Shown here piece after piece: positions 45,776-58,200 of a stretch of 64,000 bases of DNA. The stretch is taken from positions 64,337,495 through 64,401,494 of the forward strand of contig CP141127.1 in assembly GCA_035236585.1 (NCBI GenBank). The letters run 5' to 3'. Origin of the DNA: Warburgia ugandensis (Eukaryota > Streptophyta > Magnoliopsida > Canellales > Canellaceae). The position numbers and the translations under genes are program-made. The notes beneath the pieces were generated by a model. The model was not told the origin of the DNA. It did no database searches and saw nothing but the letters and a program-made list of their open reading frames with translations. Position 1 is the stretch's first letter, and the number at the start of each line of letters is the position of its first letter.

Positions 45776-47032
45776 ATGAGATTTGGAGGCATGACCTACA
45801 AGACCTGAAAGATGCATGGTTTGATATCTTTAGAACTTGGACCAACATGCACATTTAGGTAGTGAGTCTTACTTTGAAACTACAATACAATTGAGAGAGT
45901 GAGCAAGAGAGAGCAGAGTCACAAAGTTTGTGATTGGGAATAAGTTGGCAAGAAAAAAATCATAACATTTGAAAAAGGTTTTAGGAAAAAAAGCATTACA
46001 AGAATTTAAATTTAATATTTTAAGTTAGATGTTGAAACTAGATTCACAAGTAATATATTGTAGAATTTGATAAAGTATACTCAAGTTTGATTCTATAACT
46101 TCATGTTTAATTTGGTAAAAAATTTCTGGAGTTCATAATATTTAACAACTTCTAAATTATTTTTAAAAAATTGGGAGGAAAAAAAGTTAGAACCTTTTCA
46201 AAAAATGTTAATTATTAAGATTTTTTTGTTACTTTCTTCTAGAGGGAGAAATTTTTTGTTCTGTTGGGTTGGAGGATTCTTGGCAAGGAATAAAGCTATT
46301 AGATATGGGTCTCACTAAACCAGCATTGACTATTCAACCATTCATTAAGAGATTTATGAAATATTTTCTAAATAACTTTGAGATTGAATGAGTGTTAGTG
46401 CTGAATCTCTTTTTACAAGAAAGTTCAAGTTCATGCACGTCAAACATAGCAACATATATGTTGCCATTAAAGTCAACATAGAATGAATTTGGAAATTTCC
46501 CAAAGTTTGAGAAGAGACTAGTCCAAAATTGGACACTCATTATGAGCCCATATATGAGGATTCAACTTTCACCACATGATTTCTTCAGAAGAATTGAAAA
46601 CTGTAAATAGAGTCAGGGATCATGTATACAAATTCAATTTTTTTTAATGACAAAAATAAACATTTAAAAATATTTAAAAAGGAAAATGATAACCCGGTCC
46701 CATGTACTAACCTTATTCCTACCACTAATAGTTTTTTGACCATTTATGATTGTTTTTTTGGCTTTATAATGTAAAAATCAACACTCCATATTTGTAAATA
46801 AAAAAGAATTAAAGAGTGGGAACAATGTCAATATATGGGGTTGAAGTTTTCATTTCACAAAAAAAGTGATGTACTATTTGTAAGTTATTTTTGTTATATT
46901 TTTTGAATCGCATAAGACATATTAAGGTGAGATATTAGCAATAATTTTGCTTATTTGATAGAGTTCCAAGTAAGCTTACTTGCCCAAGAGGAGAGGAAGG
47001 TGTACACACTCATTTTTCCATGCATGTTAGAA

Positions 47033-47070
<38 letters not shown>

Positions 47071-48554
47071 AGCCATTCATCATACTCAGAATGCAAATAT
47101 TAGGTAATTAATGAGAAGTCAATGTTTGGATTATCCTAAGCATTTGTTTTGGGTCTTTAAGAAAATTAATGAAAATAGATGTCCATAATTTTACAATAAA
47201 AAAGTTGGCCACGGCCATTCAATGAGCATAATGTTTGAGTTCTAGCTTATCTATCTCATTTCTAATATTATGAATGGTTAGATCTACAATAAAAGTTTTA
47301 CCTTGCATAAAAAAATGGCATGTACACCTTTTTCTCTCAAGCGTGTATGCTACTAGGACTCTATTTGATAATTAAGTTTATCTAACCTTAAAATTGGAAT
47401 TTAATCCAAAGGCACAAGGAGGTGTGTCTCTAAATTATTAAAAGAAAAGTTCATGACAAAACATATCCTTATTTTTTCTATGAAATGCATATTAAAGTTG
47501 TCATCTTTTTGTGATAACAATAATATGCATTTTTACCTTTTTTCCAAGTGGTGGTTGAGGATTCATTAAAGAAAGTCATTTACTAATTATAGAGATAAGG
47601 ACAAGGACTTATATAAAATAAAAAAGATTAATCACAATATCAATATAAGGGGAGGGGTTTCTTGGAACAAATTTTTTTCTTTTTTTCTTGTAGAATGTTG
47701 CATGCACACACCATGGTCATTCTAGAACCATGATCACCCAAGAGAGAGGCTCCTTCTTGGTGAGTTTTTTTTTTTGTAATAAATGTTTATGATCTTATAC
47801 TAGAAGCATAACTAGTTCACATTGTAATCTAATTGAAGATATACTAGTAAACAGCTTGTGCACTTGCATGAGTTGGTAATGGATAATTTTTTACTAGCTG
47901 AATTATTAGTTTTAGTGACTAACACTTACCACCCACAAAAGTCATCTTCTGATTAAAGTTTTTCTATATACCCTTTTGTTTTTATATATTTACAAATATG
48001 ACACTCCAAATTCATTTTTCCTTCGCATTTTGATAAATTTGTCTTTCATATTATTAACAATATTGAAGTTAGGCTTAATTAAAGATTGATTTGCTTAAAG
48101 TAGCACATGAATCACTAACCACAAAAGAGAAGGAGAAAAAAAAAGAAGAATAAAAAATGTGTAGACATGAGTATTTCTTTTAAAAGATGGTAAAAGTAAT
48201 TCATTTTAAATATTGATGTTATGAATATCCACAATGATCACATATGGTCTTACAAGAGAAATAGACCCCAGACAAGGCCATGAGGTAAGTGACATAAACC
48301 ATGGCCAGCATCAAAAAGCTAAAATTGCTACTCAGCTACATAATGCCTAACTTGTACATCATCCAAAACGATACCCTCTTTAGCAACTTCATCACTAGAT
48401 GCATTTGAAGATCAAGAAATGTGCTCAAAGAAGGTAGTCTTGGAACTAGTTTCCTCTTAATTCTATCTAGTAGATACCGAAACCGTAATGGGAGAGTCTA
48501 TCAAATTTCAACAATGATTTTGCATGCCAAACCCCCCTTACCAACAAAGTTGTG
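45773..48554. other. Intergenic AT-rich region
   Basis: No gene recognised; the ORFs here are short and on conflicting frames. A (TA)n run lies at 47037-47067. The last bases form the left flank of the retroelement starting at 48555. Confidence 0.5.
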
Positions 48555-48942
48555 TGTGACTTGGGTTTTTCAAACTCATTTTCATAAATATTTGCAAAGG
48601 TAAGGCCCTGATTTTGTGAATAAAATTTTAAAATCTAAACAATGGAAATTAATTTTCTTTGAAATTTATTTGCAAAAAACCCAAATGTCACTTTGACTCT
48701 CTTTATGCATAGATTTTTGTATAAATTAAAATTTTCACTGAATAACAATAGTAATACTTTTATTAAAATTAGGATCCATCCAGTGGTTCACATGCAACCC
48801 TTGTATTATACATACATTGTCTAAATTGTACAATCCAAATTACAAGGCATTCAATACAATTTTTCGCAAAGTAAATACCTGATCAATGGTACTGCAATGA
48901 TTATCTTCAAGTCTTGAGCTTTCAATTTTTCTTATATGTATA

Positions 48943-48980
48943 TGAGATATTGTAAACATTTAACCGTTTACAATATCTCA
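48943..48980 (-). promoter_or_regulatory. Conserved LTR stem-loop
   Basis: TGAGATATTGTAAAC (48943-48957) pairs perfectly with GTTTACAATATCTCA (48966-48980), a 15-bp stem with an 8-nt loop. GCAAGCTATGCTTGG follows, also seen after the hairpins at 18256 and 62196. Confidence 0.75.
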
Positions 48981-50646
48981 GCAAGCTATGCTTGGTAGAG
49001 GATTTAAGAAGTATAATAATTCAACAATATATCTTATTAATCATGTAATAGATCCATGAAACATCTATGACATTCATTAGATTTTCCATTTTAATTCTTA
49101 TATTTATATACTATATAAATTTGGTGAAACCTTGAAAATAATTAATAATGTTAATAGTAAAACATTCCAAACTATGCTGATTTTATTATCAACTCCTTTT
49201 ACTATAGTGAGGTCATTAGTCATAATTAACACTTTCCACCATAGGGGTCAATATTTCAACAAGTTTCTATATTGGGATTTTTTTTTTCTCTTCATGGAAA
49301 ATACTAATAATAATCAATTGCCTAGCATTTCATCATGCCATAAAATATGGCATTTTATTATGCCTATTTAATATGCATCATAATGCAAAAATATCTCAAG
49401 GACTACTATGCTATAGTCTGATCTGTACTGGCACGCTCGGATAACTGTTCAATACTTCATTGATAACACGATGGAAAATATTAAGTCACTGCTCATATGG
49501 GGAGATAGGACTTTCACAATGGTGGCCTTCCCATAATTGCCCCACTTGACTTTCTACCTCTCTTTAGGCAATGTATCTATTACATCAACGATTTCAGAGA
49601 GCGAGTGGTCAAATCCTAATAACCCTCCTAGCATAGTATTCCTAGGCTTATGCCTGTCTAAAATAAAACCACAAGCCTCCATGCTTGTATGGAAAATAAT
49701 AGTTTGTATTTATAGACTATGTGTCTAGTTATATAAGGACTTGCCTATAACTTTTTTCCCTAAGATTTGGGGGTCCAACTATTTAGTTCAAATCTTCTCA
49801 TTCTATCCTTAAGTAATTTCATAATTAACTTAATCAATCACTTTATATTCATTTCATCATCAATTGTTGTTTCATGAATAATCTAGGGCAATTATAATCA
49901 ATCGTTAGTTATCAAGACAAGATCATGTGTAAATACATGTATCTTCTACATGAATACATTCTTAAGATCCACCTACCTTTACTTTCAATAATCCCACTTC
50001 TCATTGATCTTGATCATCATATTCTTCATTGTATCTATCAAATCATATGTATAAAATCATTTCTCAATTCATATATATTTCCTAGTTGATCTGTTGATCA
50101 TCCTAAAGAGGATGGTCTGGATCTCTTTCCTTGCATCATATTGATCAAGGATTTAGATCATCTAACCTATTGATCTATTTTTTACCTAAAATCTATATCC
50201 TAAATCAAGAATTAATCTAAATATATAATTCTTTCTTTTATTGTTCTTAATCATTCAAGATCTCATAATTGATCTTGTTTGATCATAATTATCTTATTTA
50301 AAGTTTATTTTGATTTGATCATTTCCTAACCTTTTATGTTCTTATTATTAATGCTCAACCAGTTAGTATTTTACTAGTTGAAAATGATTTATTTCATCCT
50401 AATTCTAAATTGCTCCTCCTTACTTTAGAATTGACTAATGCTTACCAGTTAAAGTCTACTCAAAAAGTAATTAGTACAATCCTCGTATAAGGAGGCATTT
50501 AGACCACGATGTTTAGAGTCCACTGGAGTGGCAATAGATCAAACTTCTATAAGGTTCCTATGAGCTTTTTACCCTAAGTCCCTTTTCTACTTGATTTTAA
50601 CTTAAGCCCATGAACATAGATAATGTCATTCATGAATGTTTATTAT

Positions 50647-53274
50647 TGTCACGACCCGGGTTTTTATATGATGCAATTTTGATAAAAAGGCGAGATCTCT
50701 TGTTTTATAAGTATGAGATGCATGAAAATCTTTTTCTTTTTGGAAAACAATCTTTCATAAAAACCCCGAGTGTCAAAACACATTCTCCAATAATTTAGCC
50801 ATGGCAAAGTTTAAATCAATATTATTCCCAAGAAAGTGTTAGTCACAGCCCCAGCTATTAGAGAGTAACTACAATCAAGTAACATTGAAAGATAAGATAG
50901 GGGTTTACTTACTTGTACTTAGTCTGTGTCTCCTAGTACAAACGTTCCTTGCCCTTAAGTTTTTACTTTGTATCTGAAAAATGTTGAAGATTGGGTGAGT
51001 ATATACTATACTCAGTAGGAGCCCATCACTACTAGTTTTATAATGCATGAGATGTTTTGAAATCATATGCTCATTCAAAACATGTGCATGTCTAAATACT
51101 CAAGCTCAATATCAGTATAAGAATCTGTTATCAAACTGAAATACTAATGACTTAAAGATCACATAATCCAAAATTGAAAGTATCATATATATATATATAT
51201 ATATGATAACATCATGATATGCAATAGATGCTTCATGGAGTCCAACTCATGGATCTCTAGTATGGTATGGTCGACCAACAACCTCATATCATGCCATATG
51301 CAATGCACATAAATCATCAAACCATAGGGTCCACTATGCCCACGACCTCCTCGCCGTGTGGTCCCCGGGCACCTGAGGACACTCGATCATAACCTCTACG
51401 GGGCCTATGACACGTCGACCCAGTGCCGTGACACCAATGGTAGCCCCCTGTACCACATGCAGTCAACGTAGGGACTTGCCTCTTTTTGGGCATGGTACCC
51501 ATCCACCTAATAGTGGTAGAGGCCGGGTGGCCAACCCAGACCCCTCGGCATAGCACCCACGGGCTTACTTGCCCAAATCACATAAGATTAAATAAGCCAA
51601 AACCTCTTGTTAAAACTTGTCCTCTTTGGGTCCCTCACAACTGCCTGGCCCTCAGCACTCCAGCGTCTTTTGGCAACCCTCAAGGACATGCAATCTTTGC
51701 AAGTACTTAAATCATGCAATGTATGCACTTGTTTGCAACACATGTATGTGCATAATGTATATGCAATCATTTCAAAACATGGCTATGTACAAAGCATTTA
51801 TCATGCATGTTGAATTAAGTCATGCAAATCAAGTCATATATTTAAAATATATGTTCTCAAAACAATAATAATTCTTTTAAAAGAATCTAATAGTGATAGA
51901 GCACCTACCTGGCTAAGTCGCGCTAACCCTTTTGTCCTCGGACGCTCCTGATCATGGTTTGGGGAATCAAGGTTAGTTTGGCCTATCTTTTATGGGTTTT
52001 AGAGTAATTGGTCTTATTATTTAGGCATTAGGGGTCCATCCCTATGCCTATGGGTGTCCTAAGGTCCTAATTGGGCCTTGGTATCCTCAGTTTTCCAACG
52101 TTCTAGTGGTCACGCACCACCATCCTATTCTAAGGGTCATGCCTACCTTTGATTAGGCCTTGATAAGGGATTTTATAGTTTGGATATGTCCGCGTCGTCG
52201 ACACGAACACAACGCCTTTTACGGCGCCTTAATCAGAGCTCTAAATCTCAAGTTATAAGCATTTTAGTGTTGTACGTACATATGAGTCTTAAAAATAAAA
52301 AATACGAAATGCTAGGGTGTTGCGCGTCTGCGACGTGCGCCCTGGCTTCCTTAAGGAACAAAAAAACGACGGGCTGCTAGTGCGCTGCACGTCTGCAACG
52401 TGCGCCTCAGCAGATGCGTCTGCAGAAGCGCCCGAATTTTTCTGCCTTTTCTCTCTTTTGCGGGCGCGTCCAGGGACGTGCCCGTTTGGTTTTTCAAACG
52501 GGAGTCGATGCAGGTCGACATGGGGCGTTCCTATTGGATCGTCCTGCTCGTTAGGGACCCGGGTCGTCCTCAAGTCACCCTGGTTCGACCCTGTCGAACC
52601 AGTGCGGCCTTGGGGAAGTCCTAAGGTCCTTGGTGACTCCCTAGAGGCCTATTCCCCATGGATTTTCATGCAAAAACTTAGGGAAACTGAGCCTAGGACT
52701 ATGGGTGAGATGGGTTTGGGGAATTTTTGGGTGTACCTGCTTTGTGGCTGGTTTTCTCTCCACGTTTTCTCCTCTAGGTTACTGCTCCATGATGGGTTTT
52801 CTCCAACGTTTTGGGCTGCCATTAGAGGCACCCAAGAGCTCTATTTATAGAGCTAAGAGAGGGTTCTGGAGGGGGCTCTCACCACCTTTGAATGGCAGTG
52901 GAGAAACCTCCAGAATGGCGGTGATTTCTCCTCCAATCACCGCCATTCTAGAACCCTCTAGAGGTTGAAGATGAAGGGGTGCCCGTATCAAAACGGGCCC
53001 CTGTGTTTTGTAGGTTAAATCTTTTCTGTAAAATTTACAGTTTTGCCCATGAACTTCAAAGGGCCATATCTTGCTCATTTTAACTCGTTTTGGGTGATTT
53101 TGGTCTCGTTGGATTCCTTTTTCCGAGACGCATCTAATGGCACCATTTTTAGGACCAAATTTCTGGGTTCAGTCAAGGTGAATAGTGAAATGACTAAAAT
53201 GCCCTTTTCTTTAAAAACTGAGCTTTTCATTGCTAAACTTGGAATTTTAATATTACAAAATTGGAGTCATTACA
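50647..53274 (-). mobile_element. Solo LTR (2628 bp), TSD ATTAT, inside the 3' LTR
   Basis: Starts TGTCACGACCCGGG and ends GGAGTCATTACA. ATTAT flanks it at 50642-50646 and 53275-53279. The partner LTR has the empty site: GTTTATTATTCTCC at about 63908-63921 has one ATTAT where this copy has two with the insert between. No coding region, so a solo LTR. A GC-rich middle (52170-52980) gives a chance 177-codon ORF. It holds the short stem-loop TGAGTATA-TAC-TATACTCA at 50996-51014. Orientation is inferred from homology of the ends to its relatives. Confidence 0.92.
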
Positions 53275-54210
53275 ATTATTCTCCTGAATGGGCTGAGAAA
53301 ATGGTGATTAATTTCATTCCTTATCTTTTACTGATTATAGTAGCCCTTACTAGGATTAAATTCATGTCATTCATGTATTGTAAGTGTCCATAAAAGTAAA
53401 TCAAAATTTCAAATAATTACATTTTTCATGATTTTCAATGTAAATTATCATATTTACTTAACATGAACATTAAATCACAAAAATAAATCTAATTAAGTAA
53501 TCTACTATTAAATCAAAGAAAATTAAACTACAAATTGACAATTCATATGAAATTAAGCATATTACCAACTTCCAACATGATCCAACCATCGCATCTAAGT
53601 TTTCTTTGTTAGATCTATGGATAGCATTAAGGGTCTATATGAAATTTCTCTTGACATTTGACCCTTAATTTCATATTATTCCATCATTTAATCATTAATA
53701 CACCTCATCCCTAAAATTTGATCATCCTTGATCTAACTAATCAAGGATAGTAGTACTAAATTTTGTAATTAACAGAAAGATACATTTCTTAAATTCTAAT
53801 TTTTATGGCTTCACTAGATTCTAGTCATCAAGAGGAATTCATTGGTTCTTTCTGATCTCAATTTGGATTTAAATTGAGTTCAAAATTGAATTTTTAAGAT
53901 TTCTAGTCATTTTCAATGGTCTAGATTGATTATGGAACCAAGGACAAGAGAAAAGAAGGGCAGGCTGCGTCTTTGTCTCAAGGATGCAGGCAGCGTCTCA
54001 GGTGGAAATCGCTCGCATCGTGCGAGCGAAGTGCGTGTAGGGACGGTCCTATAGGGAACGTCCCTGCACTGCATCATCGACACAGACCATCATCATTTGA
54101 TTCGATGATCCAATATGAACTGCCTATTCTTATTTCATTAGATCAAAGGTGCAGATGAATTAGACATTTTACTGTGATTACAAATCTAAGGGTTTTTTGC
54201 CCTCCTGAAT

Positions 54211-57159
54211 TGTAATATCCTTAATTTTTGGTATAACTTAGGAAATTGTTAAATAAATTAAATTAAAAAATTTATAGATGGAAATTTTTCCTAAAACCTT
54301 AAAAATTTGGAAGTGCTCGTCGATAGAATTCCAATGCCACAAAGAACGCAGAAAACAGAGCTCAAACGAGGGAGTTAGGGGCCGTTGAAGTTATAGGGGT
54401 ATTTTAGTCTTTTGGCAGAGACGTATAACACAGGGGCCCAAATTGATAATGGCACCCCCGTCTTCTACACGCCTCTACCGGATCTGGCAAAATCGCCAGA
54501 GCAATCAGCAAAAAGAGGCGTGAAGGGAAGAGTTTCTCTTCCCCTTGGACTCTAAGGCCTATATCTATTCCCCCCAAGCGCCAAAACGCTCCACCCTGAC
54601 TGTTTTCACTGAGTTTTGCTCAAAAACCCTAGCTCCGCAAAGTTGAAGTTTTTCTGCGAGTGGAACTCCGACAACGTCCATCAACGCTAATCAGACGAGG
54701 TAAGTCCTAAACCCTTAAATTTTAATTATTAAATAGGTAAATATAAAATAGAAATACATTTAAATCAGGAAAAATCACCTTTTTCCTAGGAACCTTGTGC
54801 ATGCTACTGTTGGAGCGTGATTTCATGGATGAAACCACCTCTATTTGAAAATCGGACCGTCCATCTAGTGCACAAGAGACCCAAGATCAAACCCTTTAAA
54901 TTTGGGAGAGATCCAATTGTGGGTTTCTCTAGAAAACGTGAAAACCAGTACCTAGGGACGTTTTTAGGAACTTGGAAAAAAGCATTTAAAAAACATTGTT
55001 TTTGGGAAAATCAATGCAAAAGGAGGGTATAAATGAATTCTAGAGGAAATTCTAAGAAAAACAGTGCAAAAATCGCGTCGGCACCCTGGTGCTGATGCCG
55101 GGACGCCCAGCAGGATGCCCCAACGAAGACGCCGAACGGAGGTCGACGTTGCACGGTACGCGGCATCGCACGCGCGCGGGGGAGACGGCGTGCGCTGTCT
55201 CGAAAAGTTGTGACGTGTGGCGTCCTAGCGACCCTGACGCGTGCGTCGGTGCGTCACAGTACCAAAGATGCACGCGGCGCATCCCCATGGCGCTTCTCGG
55301 TGGCGGGCAACTTCGCGATGCCGGTTTATGCCAGTATAAACTGGTGTAAACCACCTTATGATGGTCGGTCAGCCCCATTTTGTGAGTATTTTCACTAAAA
55401 CTTGATTTTTGGGAGCTAAAGAAGTCCAAATCACGATCCGAAAGAGGCGTTGTGACCATATTGATGATGGGGACCTAGTTTTAACTTAAAAACTTATGAA
55501 TAACCACTTTTAATTTAGAAATTTTTTAAAATAGTGATGTGATATGTACAGGTGCACTTGAACATACCAATTAAGGGGATTATTAGCAAGCTAAGTGGTC
55601 TCACATTGAGGTAGGTGACGACAATTAATGCTTTGCCTTGATTTTAAAATCATGCATAAAAATAGCATCATGCGTGATTGTGTTTTAAATTGCATTTATT
55701 ATTTGCCGTTGATTTCATGAGACTTTAAGTGCATTATGATTATTACAAATTGAAATCTTTTATTGAATAAACTCATGACAAATGTTTTATAAGCATGATA
55801 TTAGTTAATTATGCTTAAATAGAGACTTATTTCTTATTATATTGGAAATGCATGGATTGACATGGAAATAAGAATAGAGGCTTGTTAGCTGGTCCTTTTA
55901 TAGGCTAACCCCATGATGAGGGGCATGTCTTGGGGATTGTGAGCTACTTGTGCTCTTGAGTTTTAGCATATACATATGATTTTCGTGTTTTTATATTTGA
56001 TGACGGGTGCTCTCACTCGGTGGGCGTCATGCTAGGAGGGATAGGGTCAGCCACCCACCTTCCAAGATTGTGATGTGATGATATTGTGATATGATAGACA
56101 CCTGCCCATAGATGGCATTTGGTAGGGGTTTGGTAACATGGATAGTCCATACTACTGGTATGGGCATTTCCATGGGGATAGACGCTAAGTCTCCCATTAT
56201 GATGTCGACAGAGAGCAGCGGCGGTTGATACCCATGGAGGGTTGTCACTGCGGCATGATGGCCCATATTCTTATTATATGTGCGTATATGATAAGCATGG
56301 TTATGGATGGTATACCTGGGTGTGAAGACACTCAGAGGTTGGCTATGGGTACTCATGATCAGTGATATTAGTACGATGTTGTGGGATCCATTACCTTAGG
56401 GTGCCCTTATTCTTATTGTATGCTCATTTACATTGATTCATGTCACGTTTTAACTCCATGAAATGCATGTTTTAGCATATGGAATAAATTGGCATTTATG
56501 TTGACATGACTTATGATACTGCTATCTTCATAAATGATAGACTTTTTATTTTATCAGTAAGGTTATTCATTTATTTCATTTTATTACATTAATTGTCTAT
56601 GTACCTACACAAGCGATAGCATGCTGAGGCATTGCTTTGTTTTGCAATGCCTTAGATCTCGAGTGTGATAACACGAAAGGCAAGGCTGTTGAGAAACCGT
56701 GAGAGCTGCGAAAGATCCTTTTTCCTAGAATTTTAGACAGTGATGTGAGTTAATAAATATGATTATCATTTGAATTTAATTATAGAATGTATACTTTATA
56801 TTTTGGATTTGATTGAGATGTTTAGACATATGTTGGACATTTATATGGGATGTTATGATGGACAGACCCTGGGCCATATTATTATTGTGTTTTGGATATT
56901 TATTTGATTCAAAATAAAGGCGTCAATTTATTTGACGTTGATTGATACGCGTATTGTTTTAAATCTATTACCATAAAAATTTATGTTTTAATTTATATGT
57001 ATGCCATTTTGAGAAAGGAAAACTAACACCCGGAGTTTTTAAGATATGTTTTAGTAAAATGATAAATAAAACTTTTCTCATGAGATCCCAAATGCTCTTA
57101 TTAAAAATGCTATCATTATTAATATATAAAAAAATGTCTTAAAAACCCGGGGTGTTACA
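54211..57159 (+). mobile_element. Solo LTR (2949 bp), TSD TGAAT, opposite orientation
   Basis: Starts TGTAATATCC and ends CCCGGGGTGTTACA. TGAAT flanks it at 54206-54210 and 57160-57164. Its right end is the complement of the left end of the LTR at 50647 (TGT-AC-CCGGG style), so it lies in the opposite orientation. A GC-rich part (55070-55350) lies downstream of a possible transcription start region. The stem-loop at 56625-56654 corresponds to those of its relatives on the other strand. No coding region. Confidence 0.9.
56625..56654 (+). promoter_or_regulatory. LTR stem-loop, variant sequence
   Basis: TGAGGCATTGC (56625-56635) pairs with GCAATGCCTTA (56644-56654), an 11-bp stem including one G-U pair, with an 8-nt T-rich loop. 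Upstream ACAAGCGATAGCATGC mirrors the AAGCATAGCTTGC found at the same place in the other LTRs. Confidence 0.7.
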
Positions 57160-58200
57160 TGAATTCATTGAACGGCTCAGATTTCCCATTTGAGTCATCC
57201 ATGATAGAGTTTTGGAGTTAGGTCACCTGTATTAGATTCACCGAAAAACCCCTGTTGGGAAATCCAGTCTAGTCATCTTCATGCTTTAAAATGTACTGCA
57301 ATGTCCAGAGGAGAGAAAAATGCAGAAAAAATAGAAAATCTTGTAGGAAAAGAGAACAATGCTGGAGTTACTGTTTTCTAGCTAAATACCCACTAAATAC
57401 TCCTATGATCTTCACAAATTCATAGGTCTTTTTAAGGTTGCATTGATCCAAGGAGATTTAACAGATCATATTTGATTTCCAATGGTCCAAACTTGATGCC
57501 TACTTTAAAAGAGTACCTAGGGTGAAACCCTGGGTCCGTCAGGGACGACGCATCCATGGATGCACCCGACATATTTGGGAGAATATTCTCCTCAGTTGTG
57601 TCCATGGATGCCCTCTACAACTGGAAAGGGAAAGAGAGAGGAAAAGAAAAAGAAAGAAGGAGAAGGAGAAGGAGAGGACGAAAGAGAGAGGGAGAGGGAG
57701 AGGGAGAGAGAGGAGAGAGGAGAGGAGAATTATTAGTGCATTTTCGTGGGATTTTAGGGGAGTGTATTTATAGGAAAATTTCTTTATTATTTTAATTTAA
57801 TTTTTAATTATTTAATGATTTTTCCACTTTTCTTATAAAATTAAAAGTGGATTCCTCATCATTTTATTGTTTTATCATAATAGATTACTTATGCTAGTTG
57901 TCCCCCCCACTCACCTAACTTTTGTGAACCCCACACAAAAGTGAAATTACTATTTTACCCCTATGGGTAAAAATAAAATTTCAAAAATTAAGAAAAATAT
58001 GGATTTTCATCCACACTCGAATTTTAGCTTACTTATAGTCATTTAATTCGATTTTTCAAGTACATTCCAAATATCTATATTTCAAGACTTGATTCTATTT
58101 CTAAAAAAAAAGTTAATTTTTATGAATATAATATTCTACCTTGATTTTTACAAAAATTTCTAATAATTCAAATAATTCTACAAAAATTGGGGTTTTTACA

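Larger units (their letters stand above)
48555..58200 (-). repeat. 3' LTR of a chromovirus-like element, interrupted by two solo LTRs
   Basis: Read on + it starts TGTGACTTGGGTTTTTC and ends GGGGTTTTTACA at 58200. The native sequence is 48555-50646, 53280-54210 and 57165-58200, about 4.06 kb in all. The first parts match the right-hand LTR (61755 to window end) closely and in order, for example CAAGCTATGCTTGG at 48982 and 62198, and TAGTAGCCCTTACTAGGATT at 53339. Orientation is set by the primer site and gag between the LTRs. It contains a purine-rich tract (57606-57730) that yields charged-repeat ORFs of no meaning. Confidence 0.85.

Noticed and set aside
52317-52850. 177-codon + strand ORF with Cys-rich start
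   Set aside because: It is inside a solo LTR and probably antisense to it. Overlapping ORFs exist in other frames because the stretch is GC-rich. No domain.
57522-57795. Lys/Arg/Glu-rich ORFs
   Set aside because: Translation of a purine-rich tract in an LTR; two frames are open at once, as expected for such composition.
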